Below, in pieces: positions 1 through 12,800 of a DNA stretch of 64,000 bases. The translations under genes were made by a program, and so were the position numbers. The stretch is from Holacanthus passer (taxonomy: Eukaryota; Chordata; Actinopteri; Pomacanthidae): assembly GCA_025331565.1 (NCBI GenBank), contig JAFREQ010000181.1, positions 248,001 through 312,000 on the forward strand. Direction: 5' to 3'. The notes below the pieces were generated by a model. It was not told the DNA's origin. It saw nothing but the letters and a program-made list of their open reading frames with translations, and made no database searches. Position 1 is the stretch's first letter. The number at the start of each line of letters is the position of its first letter.

Positions 1-3000
1 ACTCCATAAATTACAGTAGCAAAATACAATAAGAGAGCATCCAAATAATAAGTCCGATAATCCAATAATAACTGAAAAGGATGTGGTAAGTCTTGGCAGG
101 TTCAAAAATGCTCTTACCAAGCCCTCATCAATTGTGTGTGTCATGTTTTTCAGCCTGCCAACATTAATGTGAACAGCAATGTAGAAACAACAATTTGTGC
201 TTTTAGGAGGGGATTACATGCTGTAACCATCCATCCATTTTTTTGTACTTTCATTAGAGCCAGGCTCAGTCTTTCAGCTAAACTATTTAGACTAACCATG
301 TCCTGATTCCAGCTTTGTACATGTAAATGATATTGATCTCCTCATCACAGTCTCTGAAAGACAGCAAATGAGTTTATTTCCCAAAATGCTGAATAATTCC
401 TTTAAGGTTCCAACTGAATGCAAAGTGAATTTTACATGAAGTGCAAACTGAGGTTAAGTCGTGTGTATCAACTTCAGCAAAAAATCTGCACTTATCCCGA
501 AGAGGAAAAGGCAGTAGAGGAAAAAGGAGAGAAAGTGAAGGTAATGAACTGGGGTAAAAAAGCTGATCCTATGTCAATGCACTGTGGCTTCAGCTTGTAG
601 TGTTATGAACTGCAGAGGTTGGTGTCTAAAATTTCAAACTCAGGGATCTGTTCCTTAAACTGGACGTTGTTGTCTCACTGGTACCTGAAAGAACACACCC
701 AAACCCCACCAACTCAGCCCCTTGTCTTTACTGCAGGGTGTTTTTGGTCTGCCACTTTTCACTCCTCCTTCAACCTGGACACACCTAAAATGTATGTATA
801 CTTTTTAAGACTCTGAAGTGAATTCTGAAACCGAAAAATGATGTACAAACTTTGATCTGTATGGTTGGATGGAAAAACAGACTGTGTACAACAGCTAACC
901 TTGATTCTAACAACTGGAATCACATAATTGTGCTGCACTGGAAACTGCTGCATTCTGTCCTCTCCTTCTATTCAGTCTTACTGTAGCCTGTTCAAAACAT
1001 CACAGCGACTTGAAAATCTCTTTCCACTGTCTGTGGACTGCTCACAGAGCATTCTCTATTTTTGAACTAGTTGCTGAATGCAGCTATTCACAGCTTCACA
1101 GCACTCCATAGATAATAGAACTGAGATGCCTTTGCTTCTGTCTTTTTCACCTGCCTGTCAAAGAGGAGGCAAACTGCTCTGTGAACAGGAACTGCACCAT
1201 TTTGCAACATTTTCAGTGTATGGATCAGGGCTGGTTTCACTATCCACTCCAAAATATAACATCAAACTGCCATCAACTGTTAATTATGTACCATTCAAAC
1301 TTAATTACTGTTTTCCATAAAGAGATATATGAATCTAAAAGAAAACTTTACCTCAGTACATCCAGGCTTGATCATAATTAGAAAGCACTCAACAGTAAAA
1401 TAATAGTTCACTGACACAATGTGAATAGATGATACAGTCACATACACAAAGGCACAAACACAGGAATAATTGGAATTGTGTCTGAGTGTGTGTGTGTGAG
1501 AGTGCGTGTGTGTGCCCCCTCGTGACACATCATTTTAAGAGCACTCCATGGTTCCATGCTTGTTTTAATTGGAATATGTTCCTCATCAGTCGTCTGCTTT
1601 AAATGTAGAGAAATAAGGGCTCAGTTCCAGGCTCCAACTGTGCTCTGTCCTGCCTGCCACAGTTCATCTCCTGTCAGTTTGACACACTCATACTCACCCA
1701 TCCATCCATCCATCATGATTATTTCTTTTCAGCTCATCATACAGTCCTCTGTGTTTACATTGCACCGTTTTCTATAATTCATAGTATATACTTTACTGTA
1801 TCCTTTTCCTTTCTTTGGCAGTGACTCAAATTGCCCTCCAAGCTTAGGAAAGTTTCAACTTATCTTAACAGTCTTGTACTTCCTGATCAATACCCGCTAC
1901 AACAGAGCAAATTACAGAAGGCTTTAGGCATTTTATTTTGTAAACATCAGAAAATTCCCAGGATGTATTGATGCTGTTTGAGTAATGGACAATTACTAAC
2001 AGGAGAGCAACAGAGCTCAAGCTATCCTAATGCCAAGCATCAATAATGAACAATGAACAATGTTTAGATAGAGCCTGTAGGTGCAGGTTTCTGTTCTGTG
2101 TGTGTACTCAGCAGTTTTCACACTCACTATAGTCCACAGATGACTTGGTTTATTGGTTCCCAATCTTAGCAGTGATCACTATACTGCCTATCTTTCAACC
2201 TACTTCATATTTCTCCTCTGTTTCCCCTTTTCAGACTCTTATCAGAACTCCTCACAAGCCTTTAGACAATTAAGGTCCATTTGAAGTCAAACTTCATCCA
2301 ACTTCAGTATAGTTTTGCTGAGATTTCTAAAATAGCAGAAGAGGAAGTGAAGAAGTGAAAACTTTTAAACAGACCTGCACTGCAGATAGGATTTGATATA
2401 AGGAATGATTTCTTCAAAGTCTGAAATCACAATTAATGAAAAATAACCTCAAAGTGATATGTATGTATTGTATCACTATTTTAGCTGAATTGTTATAAAG
2501 TTAAGTGGGTGTGTCAGTGTGTGTTTGATTGGTAGTGAAGCCCCGATAGAAGCAGGATAGACAAAGCTTACAAATGATAACTGTAGCTTACAAGCCATGG
2601 CCATCATTTTTAAGCTGTTTTATATGCTACAGATGACTAGCTTGTTATCTAGCCTGTACATTTATTTGGTAACTCATTCAACAATCTAAGGTGAGGGACA
2701 AGATGTGTCATTACTTGTATGTATGAAGGAGGCATTAATGAGAAAGCTAATGCAGGTTGATTTTCTTCAAATCTGTGCCTCTTGTGTTGGGTTTCAGGCT
2801 GCTGCTGTTACTCAGTGTGACCATCTGCCTACGATAGAGCAGTGACATTACTGCTTTATGCAAATAGATTTGATTGGATCCCCACTAAGTGGCACCCTAT
2901 GGTCCAGATTTATCTAAATCCTGATGTCATTAGGACATTGGCAGGGAATTTCTACACGTACCAGGGCTTATCCTGTCTTAAATTTGGTAAAGAAAATGTT

Positions 3001-3422
3001 TATACCACAGCTGTGACCTATTGAGCTCTGATTTTTAAAAATTTAAACATATCCCATCTGGTTAGTCTGCTGTTTCCAATGTTATTCCTCTATAGCTGAA
3101 AAGAAAGGACAGTCGTGGTAATCTACATAATAAATAGTCTGTGTAATCCACTAGAAAAACCAAAGCACAGCTAAATTTGACAGAAGCTCTAGTCCACAAA
3201 TGGAAACTAAAGCTAGGTTTTACACAACTTGCTAAAAATTTGCTTTCTTTGAAAAAGTCTTCTCCGTAAAAGTACAGTGAGAATTCTAAAACGAGTTTAG
3301 TGATGTCACTAAAAGAGGATTCCAGTGTTTTCTGCCATCGGTTAGTTTTCTTTTCTTATTAGTTCATAACCTACTTTTAAGATGAAAATAATGAAACAAA
3401 TTCGACTGAGGTTTTGCCTTAC
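1..3422 (-). other. 5' part of the next cadherin intron, cut by the window edge
   Basis: Begins with donor GTAAGGCA at 3422 and runs off base 1. No sequence resembling the next cadherin exon (rest of EC4) was found on the minus strand. A short TG/GA-rich patch lies at 1484-1515. Otherwise the stretch shows nothing I can name. Confidence 0.8.
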
Positions 3423-3673
3423 TTGACCATGCTGCGAGCTCCATCGGGGTCCATGGCACTGACTGAGCCCACAGCCACGCCCACTGCAGCGTCTTCCTTT
3501 ACCTCCATCAGATAGCTGGCTTTGTCAAACAGCGGTGGCTCATCCACATCTTCCACAGCGATCCGAACTGTGGCCATGTCTTTGGAGCCTGCAGACATGA
3601 AGCGAGGGTCCTCCTGGGTGTTCTGGACCTGGATCTCCACTGTGTAAGATGGCTTCTTCTCATAATCCAAAGG
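3423..3673 (-). CDS. Cadherin exon: end of EC3, linker and start of EC4
   Basis: 251 bases encoding residues 334-416 and two bases of residue 417. PLDYEKKPSYT opens it, and EDVDEPP (374-380) is the EC3-EC4 calcium linker found in place of DXNDNPP in type II cadherins. SYLMEVKEDAAVG and AMDPDG belong to EC4. From memory the family exon is 254 bases; here AGSKDM stands where LGPFKDT is usual, one residue shorter and lacking the Phe. Acceptor GTCTCTGCAG|CCTTTG, donor GTCAA|GTAAGG (phase 2). The following exon lies outside the window. Confidence 0.95.
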
Positions 3674-6600
3674 CTGCAGAGACAAAGAGAAGAAAAAGAG
3701 GAAGGGATTTAAGAGGATTATTCTGGTACAGTAATGGTATCTTGGTAAAGATAAAGCTAGCATTAACACTGCCTGGCAAAGACAAATTTCCACTTAGGCC
3801 AGCAATGAACTATACTGAATTGTTTGTATACACAGCATAGACAGGCTGAATTTCAGGCTGGTAAGCTAAAATATGTACTTGCCCAGATTATGAATATAAA
3901 AATTAGCACTAAAAATATACCATTTAGCAGTTCAGTAAAAAGAGTTATTAAAAGTTATTAATAGTTACTTAAAGCTACATTGACCTTTTGGCCACTTGAT
4001 TGCATAAAGGGTATTACTACATAGGCCCCAGGCTGCTTCATAAAACTGTTGTTGGTAAACACAGTTTTTTTTTAAATTTATAAACTGTTTTAATTCTTAT
4101 TTTTAAATATGTTTTACACAGCGTCCCAACATTTTTGGATTCAGGATTGTAGTCGTACCAAGAGAACTACAGTTATATCATATATAACAGTAATTTCAAA
4201 AGGCATACACTGCAGTCACCAAGCCTGACTTTGGTAAACATGACCACATTGCCATCTTGCTGCAACCCTGCAGTTAAAGTGAGGACAGTGTAAAAGTTGT
4301 CAGACATTGCATTGGCTGGTAAACATCAGTGTGTGTGCCCCTCAGGACTGTCTGGGTGTTACCTAATCAGTCATGGTTTAACCAAGATGCGTGAGTTTAG
4401 ATCAGGAAGCGCAACATGGCTTTCCAATCAGGCAAACAAGTGGCAGGATAAATTGGCCCATTATGCTCTGTGAAATCCATCAGGGCATAAAAAAGGATCC
4501 ATGCAAAAAAACTAGGATGCTGTGATGTTGGCAACAACACCCATATACTGTATTTGGCAGGGCTTCCAGGCTGTCACAAACTATAAGTGAAATAAGCACA
4601 CAGTCACTTTCCTAGAAAGACTTACTACTTTTTATGCCCACTTTGATAACCCACATCAGGACACTTCACTGGCACTACCAAACCCACCATGTGAGCCAGG
4701 AGAGAGCATTCTCCAGGTGACACATGCACAGGTTGTCAGGTGTCTGCAGCAGGTCAACCCCCATAATGCAACAGGGCCGGATGGAGTGTCACCTTGAGTT
4801 CTGAGAGCATGCACTGCTGAGCTGGCAGATGTGTACAGCGACAGCTTCACTGGGACAGGCTGTGGTCCTGCGCCACTTTAAACATTATTGTACCGGTTCT
4901 CAAAAACCCACACACAATCTGTATGAACGAGTTTCATTGGGTGGTGTTCATATCAGTTTCCACGAAGTGTCTTGAGAAAATGGTGCTAAGACAGATGGAC
5001 TCCATCATCCCTGTGACCACCAATCCTCGCCAGTTTGCCTACTGGGCAAACAGAATGGTGGACAGTGATGTGACTCTCGGCCTCAGCCCGAGACTCTTTT
5101 CCCTCTACACTCATGACTGCCTGTCCAACCATAAACTCAGCTACATTTTCAAATTTGCAGATAACACAACCATCCAAAGACTTATCAAGAGTAAAGGTGG
5201 GTTGATTGGGTAGAGACACTCGCCTCTTACCCAGGCCTACAGAGGTGAGCGCCCTCACTAGATGTATCATGGTGTGGTATGGAAACATGACACTAATATA
5301 CACTATATATTATATTATATACATATACCAGTAGAGTCTATTACCTTCTTTATACTTTTTATTGTGTATATTTTATTATTTATCATTTTTATATATCTGT
5401 TAGTTGTGTGTGTTTTATTGTACTTTTTCTATGACTGGACTGAGAGATTTGGACCAGAATTCCAACCAAACAGCAAATGAAGTCTTGAATCTTGAATCTT
5501 AAGTTTACATATAGGCAGGACTTTTGATCCAGACAAAGACTGAGCTGACGACCGCAAATGCAAATAGTTTTAAACTGTTACATAGTCACAGTGATAGTAG
5601 GCTTGATACCACCACATTTACATGCAATCCAGCCAGGGATTTTTTTTTTATTTAGCATATAATTTAATTGGCTAGCTGAGAAGTTAAGCACCAAAGGCAG
5701 GATTTATGGAACGTAAGAACACATTTTATTGTATCAGGGCTACTGACTGTGTGAATAATAAAGAATAAAAGGAACAGCAAATGCTGTTACAGTGGAAAAT
5801 CTAACATTAATAAAAATATGGTATAAAGCAGCTGACAGATTCAATCTCATGACAAATGATAATAGTTTTTCAAAAGTGCAGATGATGTTGATGAAATCTG
5901 TTTCTCGACATCAGCTGTGACAATGCTGCATGGTTGTTGTTTCAAACAAGAACAAAGCTTGAAAAGCTCTACATGCGCTACCTTTGCTTCCTTCAAGGAA
6001 CCCTGGATATTGTCTCGTATCCTGCTGACAAAATATCATTACTTCTTTGTTGAAGCTTGCAGACTTTCTTAGGTTGTGTCAGCAAGAGGAACAAAAGAAT
6101 TTCTAAAAAACAATTGTGATTGTACATCTGTAAACACACAGTCTATGAGGAGACTGTGATTCATTTCTGAAATCCAACAGCATAAAAAGCTCCAGTCCTG
6201 TGTATTAGTGCCTGCTGCAAAGGCTAGGACTGGGGGTTGTGAAGGTAAAGATGAATAAGTTTAATTTGGTTTCTTTCATCTGTCAAGCATGCCCAGGCTT
6301 TGCATATTTAACAGTACGTGTAAAACAGACTACGTGGGCAGGGTCCTTATGAGTCGAAAGTGTGGGATCTGCTGAATCACTGCTTTAAATTCATTTGATT
6401 TAACCACTGCCGTGAGAAAAATATCAAGATAATTATAAGCCAGCCTCATTTGAATGTGGGCATCAAGAAAGCAACAGATTTCACATTATTTACAATAGAT
6501 GCAGTGTGACTTCTGCATTTTATTCAGTGCTATCTACTACTGGAATATACTCTGCTGCTATTTATTTTACTTGATTATATAATGCATCATTTTAACTTTT

Positions 6601-9600
6601 TTTTGTTTCCTACTAATTATTATTGTTTGTAAACCTGGATTTCCCATTAGTGCGACACAAATAGTTTATAAATGTGATTTGCACATTTCATTTTACAGTT
6701 CATTTCCTCTCCCTCTCACCTTGCTGACGGTGATGACTCCCTCCTGCGTGTCTTTGTCAGTGGAGATGTCGAACATGTCCATGCCATCTCCACTGACGAT
6801 GGTGAAATACATTTCAGCGTTCTTCCCGATGTCTCTGTCAGTGGCTTTAATTCTCCCAACTGGGGTGCCAGACTTAGATGACTCAGGAACTCTGAACTGG
6901 TAAATACCTGAAAACACAAAAAATAAGACCGACAGTCAGCTGCATGATATAAGATGCTTTTATGTAAGTAATACTGGTATCACAAGGTTTTTGCCACTAT
7001 TAGCCACTGTGCAGAATTGCAAATGGTCAACTTCAGCACCCCCACGTGATAGCATTAAAAGAGATATTTTGCTTGGCTAAACTGCATACCAACTAATCCC
7101 CCCAATTTGGTGAGGAAATCATATTGGCCAGACCACCTCCCAGATTGCATTACTTTATGGCCTGTGTTAAAACTTCAAAGATAAGGTAACATTCAGACCA
7201 ACTTGACCCCCACGTGAAAAAACACAGCTCTCTCATTAATGTGAATTGAGCAAACTGGCTCAACTTTTTCTGCAATGTGATGGCATCCAGCAAGGTGGCC
7301 AATCACACATCAAGCGCACATTACTGGGAGATTACATTAAAATGTGGACGCTGTATTTCTACTGCTTACTTGCTGTTGTGCTAATTTTATCAGACTGGAC
7401 GTCCTGGATCACATTTCATAACTAAGTGGTACCTTGAACAACATGCCCCAGGCTATTTTTGTTCTGCATGCCTGCTAAAGTGAACATCTAATTTCTGTAT
7501 ATATATTTGCTTCAATGTGGGTATATTGATAGTTTCAAAAAACATATCAAGGGCTGAGCAGGTGGGAATTGCTGCAAGAAGTGTATGGTGAGGAAAACAA
7601 TTCTTTGAATTCACATGTTGGCTTTACTAGAGTCATAATCATAATTATCATAGTTATCTGTCATGATTTTGATAGAGCATGTCCAAAAGAACCATGCTTG
7701 TCTTGTTATTTATCTTCTTATTCATTCTTCTTATTCATAACTCCTGGCTTTTGATTTGTGTAATAAAGATTCAGTTTTGCTAGTAGGCATTTATGCTCCT
7801 TGTAACCATAAGTAGTACCGTAGGGGCAGCTGTATAGAGCAATCAACCAGCAATAAATTGACTCTGAAATCCATTTCAACAACCTTAAAGGTGCAATGTG
7901 AAGTTGTCTTGTACACAAACAAAACTTAAGTTTAGATCCAGTTTTCCTCATCAATCCTCACCCCATTTTTGTGGGAGTATGGTACTTTTAAAATTATTCA
8001 GATGGCACGAATGATTCAACAATCCTGGCAGCAAGCACGACTGCCGACCTCAGTGTCTTGATTCTATCTTCAGATACAGCTTAAGTGAAGAATTTACAAA
8101 TCCTACATCATCTTTATAAAATCTTCAGTCTTATTTGTGCTGATGATGATGTTGATCTGCTCTAAGATGAAACAAACAATTTGTCCTACTCCAAGTGTAC
8201 ATTACAGTTTTTCTACATTGTGTACAAAAAAATGGAACTAAAATTCTGAAAACTTGAAGCTCATGTATCAACAAGACTCGAGACTGCTAAACTCTTAGCA
8301 CAATTCCAATGTTTTCACTTGATTCTAAATCAGATGCAAAAGTCTAAGTACAAATCGCATCATTTAGCATGCTCACATTGCTCCACACTCTAATTACCAA
8401 TTGGTCTCACTCACTTATCACTTGTTCAAGCTCAATTGGGAAAACACTTCCACACTCTTAACAATGTTACACTATCAAGTTTACATATCTTGTTGACTAT
8501 ATGACTATGGGCAACCTGGGTATTTAGCCCAATTGGAGCTCATTGAATAGACAAATGTGTATCCCATGTATACATAACAGTATTTCAACTGTAATTATTA
8601 AATTTATCACACCAGTGTTTAAATTGATGCTCTGTTAGAGATAGCTATAGCCATGACATGTTTAAATGATTGGGAAAAACAGAGTTCCCTCTGTATTTAA
8701 TTAATCCTTTGTAAGGGGGGACACAATAATCTTCCTGTAAAATGTAAAGGTAAAAGTGTAAAGACATAAAAACATCAGGAAAAAACTTTCTTTACTGACC
8801 AATGCACCGACCAGTTCCCTAACTTTGTAAGAGTGGCTTGGCCATCCTGAAGGCTGCTGTGTTGCAGCCCCTTTCCCCCTTTGACACCAATATTGTTACC
8901 TTTTTATTTCATGTTTTTGCTATATTACAATGTCTAATTGTGTCAATGATCCACTACCTTGTCATTTGCTCATTGCTGCATTTTAAGGGGATTCTGTCTC
9001 ATGTAATCAAGGTTTCTTAGATTTTTCCCTTCAGGGTTTTTGGGGGGGATTTATTCTGTTGTCCACTTAGGCAGTTCTTCGTGTTTCTTGTCTAATGTGG
9101 CCCCCTGAGGCCCTTTGAGACTGCTACAGGGATTAAGAGCTGCACAAATAAAGCTGACTTAACATAAAGCCAGAACATCACCACCTGAGTCACTAAGTAG
9201 AGACTGACTGCCTGGTATTGATCAAGAGCATTAATCCACCATTTGATAAGGTGTGAGTCAGTGATAGAGTCGGCACAGTCTGACTCTATTAATGTGAATA
9301 ATACCAGTCAGAGAAAATGGATGCACCACATACACTCCAACGAAGATATTGAGAAAGTTTGTCTCTCCCTGAACAAAATCATATGACAGCACAAATGCTG
9401 AACAAAGAAACAACATCTTTCTGTTGTCTTAGAACTTCATAAAGAAGGTTAGACAGGTAGATAGCAAGAACAAAAGAAGCATTTTCAGTCCAAAAAAAGT
9501 AGTGTAAATGCTGATGGAAGCCAGGCGCTGGAACAATGTCTCTCCGCCAGACTGCTGACTATCATTAAAAAGGCATTTCAATGTATTTTTCGTGAGTGTG

Positions 9601-9851
9601 ATGTATCCTTTTGTTCTCCAGAATAAGTGCTAACACTGTGTTTTGCCATCAGTTTGTTGCAGAGATGAGATGGCCGTTGCTAAGAATTTTCCTCCCCACT
9701 GTGAAACAAGCGCAGCCTCGGCCTGTATGAAAAAAAGCAGCTCGTTTGAGTCACTGAATGGAGTCCAAGCACGACTAAATTAATGCAAATGAGATGTCAC
9801 TCGACTATATGAACCTGACGCAGTTTCACATCAGGACACTTACCTTTACTC

Positions 9852-9897
<46 letters not shown>

Positions 9898-12800
9898 TGT
9901 CTGTCTGTACACATACGCTCCATCTCAGAGATCTAGTGGTGTGTATAAACCACTTGAGTGAGTAATTATATGCTGCTGTGACAGAGCAGGCGTCATAGAT
10001 CCTGGCAGCTAGACAGTACTCAACCTGCCACCGTTCTGTGTATATTTATGGGTATTTGTGTGCGTGTAGCCACAGAGAGAGAGAGTGAGATAAAGGATGT
10101 GCTCATGTGTATACTCAGTACACATACATTATCTGGAGAGGAGGAAACCCACTGCAACAACTGCAGCTGCAATCACTCACCATCTTATTTAATGAAGAAT
10201 CATTTCACTATCTTCATAACACAAATACATACAGTATATACATATACATCTCAGACTAGCTGCCCAGCTCTATGTTCAAAGTGAGAAACAAGAGAACAAA
10301 CCAAAACAAAGCAAATTAACAAACCAAACCAACCAATGCAAAAACAAAAAGTAATTTTACTTTACTATTCCAATACTTTTGGCAGTCTATTCATGTACCT
10401 ATCTCTTAGCAAAATACCAAAACAAACAAGTTGTGAAACCCTGAAGAGCCCAGCGGTAAAGAGAGGAGAAGCAGATTTCATCTCCACTCAGTTTTCTTTC
10501 TGGCTGGTTGGAGATTTTGTTGCCTCTTGGCTTGAACACTGACAGCACTGATTGGAGTCCTGGTGTGAAGTGAAATGAATTGACATGTGTGGACCAAGGT
10601 GTGTGTGGTTGTGTACTTGTATGAGAACCAGTTTCTGACCTTCAGAGTGAGGACAGGGTTTTGGGTAAGGGGGATCAAATGTACGGTATATCATCATTAA
10701 TTGTCCTCACATTGATAGAAACAAAAGCGTGTGTTTGTGTATCGACTTAAATGGAATGATAATGCCACATGCAATCTGTTCAGCCGATCCTTTGGTGATC
10801 TTGTTTTGCACCCTGCACTGAAGAAGGAAACAGTGGGTGAATGGGTGTTAATGTGGGGTGGAGAAGAGGAGGGAGAAACTAACGTTCTGATACAGTGACT
10901 GTGATTGAATGAGGCAGAGATGGAGAGGGAGAGGAAAAAACAATTAGAGGATGAAGAGATGGATACAGAAAGCCAGGGAGCTGGAGAACGAAGGGGAGGA
11001 AGTTCTGCACTCATGTTAATTCATGAGGATTAGACAAGAGAATGACTGATGTGATCAAGGCCAACCAAGCAGCAATTTACTTGCTTCTTTTACACTGCTG
11101 CAGGCACTGAAACACTGCTGATGGACACACACACAAATGCTATCATGTACTAATACAGCCTCTTGATGAACAGCTGCCACATTTGCACCAGCTGTTGCTA
11201 CACTCAACTATTACAATGCATCTACTAAATTGAGATTAGCACTGAATTATACAGAGCTGCATCACACAAACTAGTTCTGACAAATGTAACTGCTGCTGAC
11301 TCATGGTAACAGCACATGTAATGTTGTCATCTTGACAAACAACAAACAATGGCAATGTAACATATAACTATATAATTTTTTCTGGGCTCTTCTCTTCTCT
11401 AATCTCACCACAGTGTCCAACTTGTAGGAGATACTGAAGCTTTCAATCATATCACATGATTATCAGAATTAACTTTGAACCTCATCTTATAAACCAACAT
11501 CGATGAAAAGTGGTCAGAAAAAAATGGGAATTTAAACATCTACAATTCCATGAAAACTGGGAAACCCCATCTGAAAGGACTGTGTGGTGGGACTGTTTTC
11601 TGAACTGCTTTTTTCAATGTCAAGAACTACAGTTGGGTTCACCCAAATTACAAAAAAACGTATATTTTACTAACCTCCCTTTTGTCATATCTAACAGCAG
11701 AGCAGAGCAGGATGATCCCAGTGTGGGTCTCAGGGCAAAATAGAAATCTGTTCCCCTTGACTCCCTGTTCTCTCACTCTCTTTGTCTTGAGTATTTATTC
11801 TGTTGCTTTAAAGTATCCATCAGGTTTATATAGAGTGGAAAGCAAACTGCATACGGCTTAAATATAATTTGGCAAAAGATAAAGAAACCAACCAGTACTC
11901 CTTATGGAATTATAACCTACTATAGCCCCATTTTTACTATGTGTCAGGTAAGATATGATACCTGACAAGTTGTATATTACATTACTGTAATGGACAATGT
12001 GAAGGCTAAGCCTCACTGATGTTGTCCTTCCCATAGATTTTGTTACTGGTGCATTAATTTAGGACTGCAAACAGACAGCTAAGTCACGGTGGCTTAAACT
12101 GTCTAGTTACTAGAAGTGAATACACAACCACTAGTTTGAATTGAGAACTGTCAGTGACCATGGTACAATTTGATTAATACATAATCAAAATACTATATGT
12201 ACGTTTGAATATGGACCATGTAAGCATAATATCTGAATGAAATAATAAAAGTATTCAAACTAAAGATACTTTCAATACTAGTTAAAAATGCAAAGGCAAC
12301 CTTAAGATCCTACTTCAGGTTATGTTCCACATTAGTAGAGCATATTCCCAAACACACTGTCATTTCATCAAATTACCACAAACTAATTGCCACACAGTAA
12401 ACCTTTGGAAGCCCAGGGGGTCTGGGGCCCTGGGGTAGTTCCTTGCTTTGCCCTGATGCTGTCTCCACTCACAGTGACATTTAAAAAATTCAGCAGCAAC
12501 TTCTTTTCCCAGAGACAGCGCTCTTGTTACTCTGCATAATCCAAAGAACATGCTGTCAGCTAAAAGTAGTTCCACTGAAAAGTGTTACTGCAAGGTCTGG
12601 ATTAAGTAACCAAACCAACCAAAACCAAAATGATCTACATGGCTATATAAATATGTTTTTTTTTGATGAAATGGCAATTTAAAGACTATTGGAGAACATG
12701 TTGTCAACTGGTACGGCATAACAGACTGCCTGACATTTCTGATTATGTTAACACTATATTCATGATTGAGCCTACTGTCTGTACAGCATTATATCTGCAT

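Larger units (their letters stand above)
3674..6719 (-). other. Cadherin intron within EC3 (3.0 kb)
   Basis: Bounded by donor GTGAGAGG and acceptor TTGTCTCTGCAG. It holds a DNA-transposon terminal fragment near 4064-4156 and a decayed LINE reverse-transcriptase remnant at 4650-5510. The last 1.2 kb, 5.5-6.7 kb, shows nothing I can name. Confidence 0.9.
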
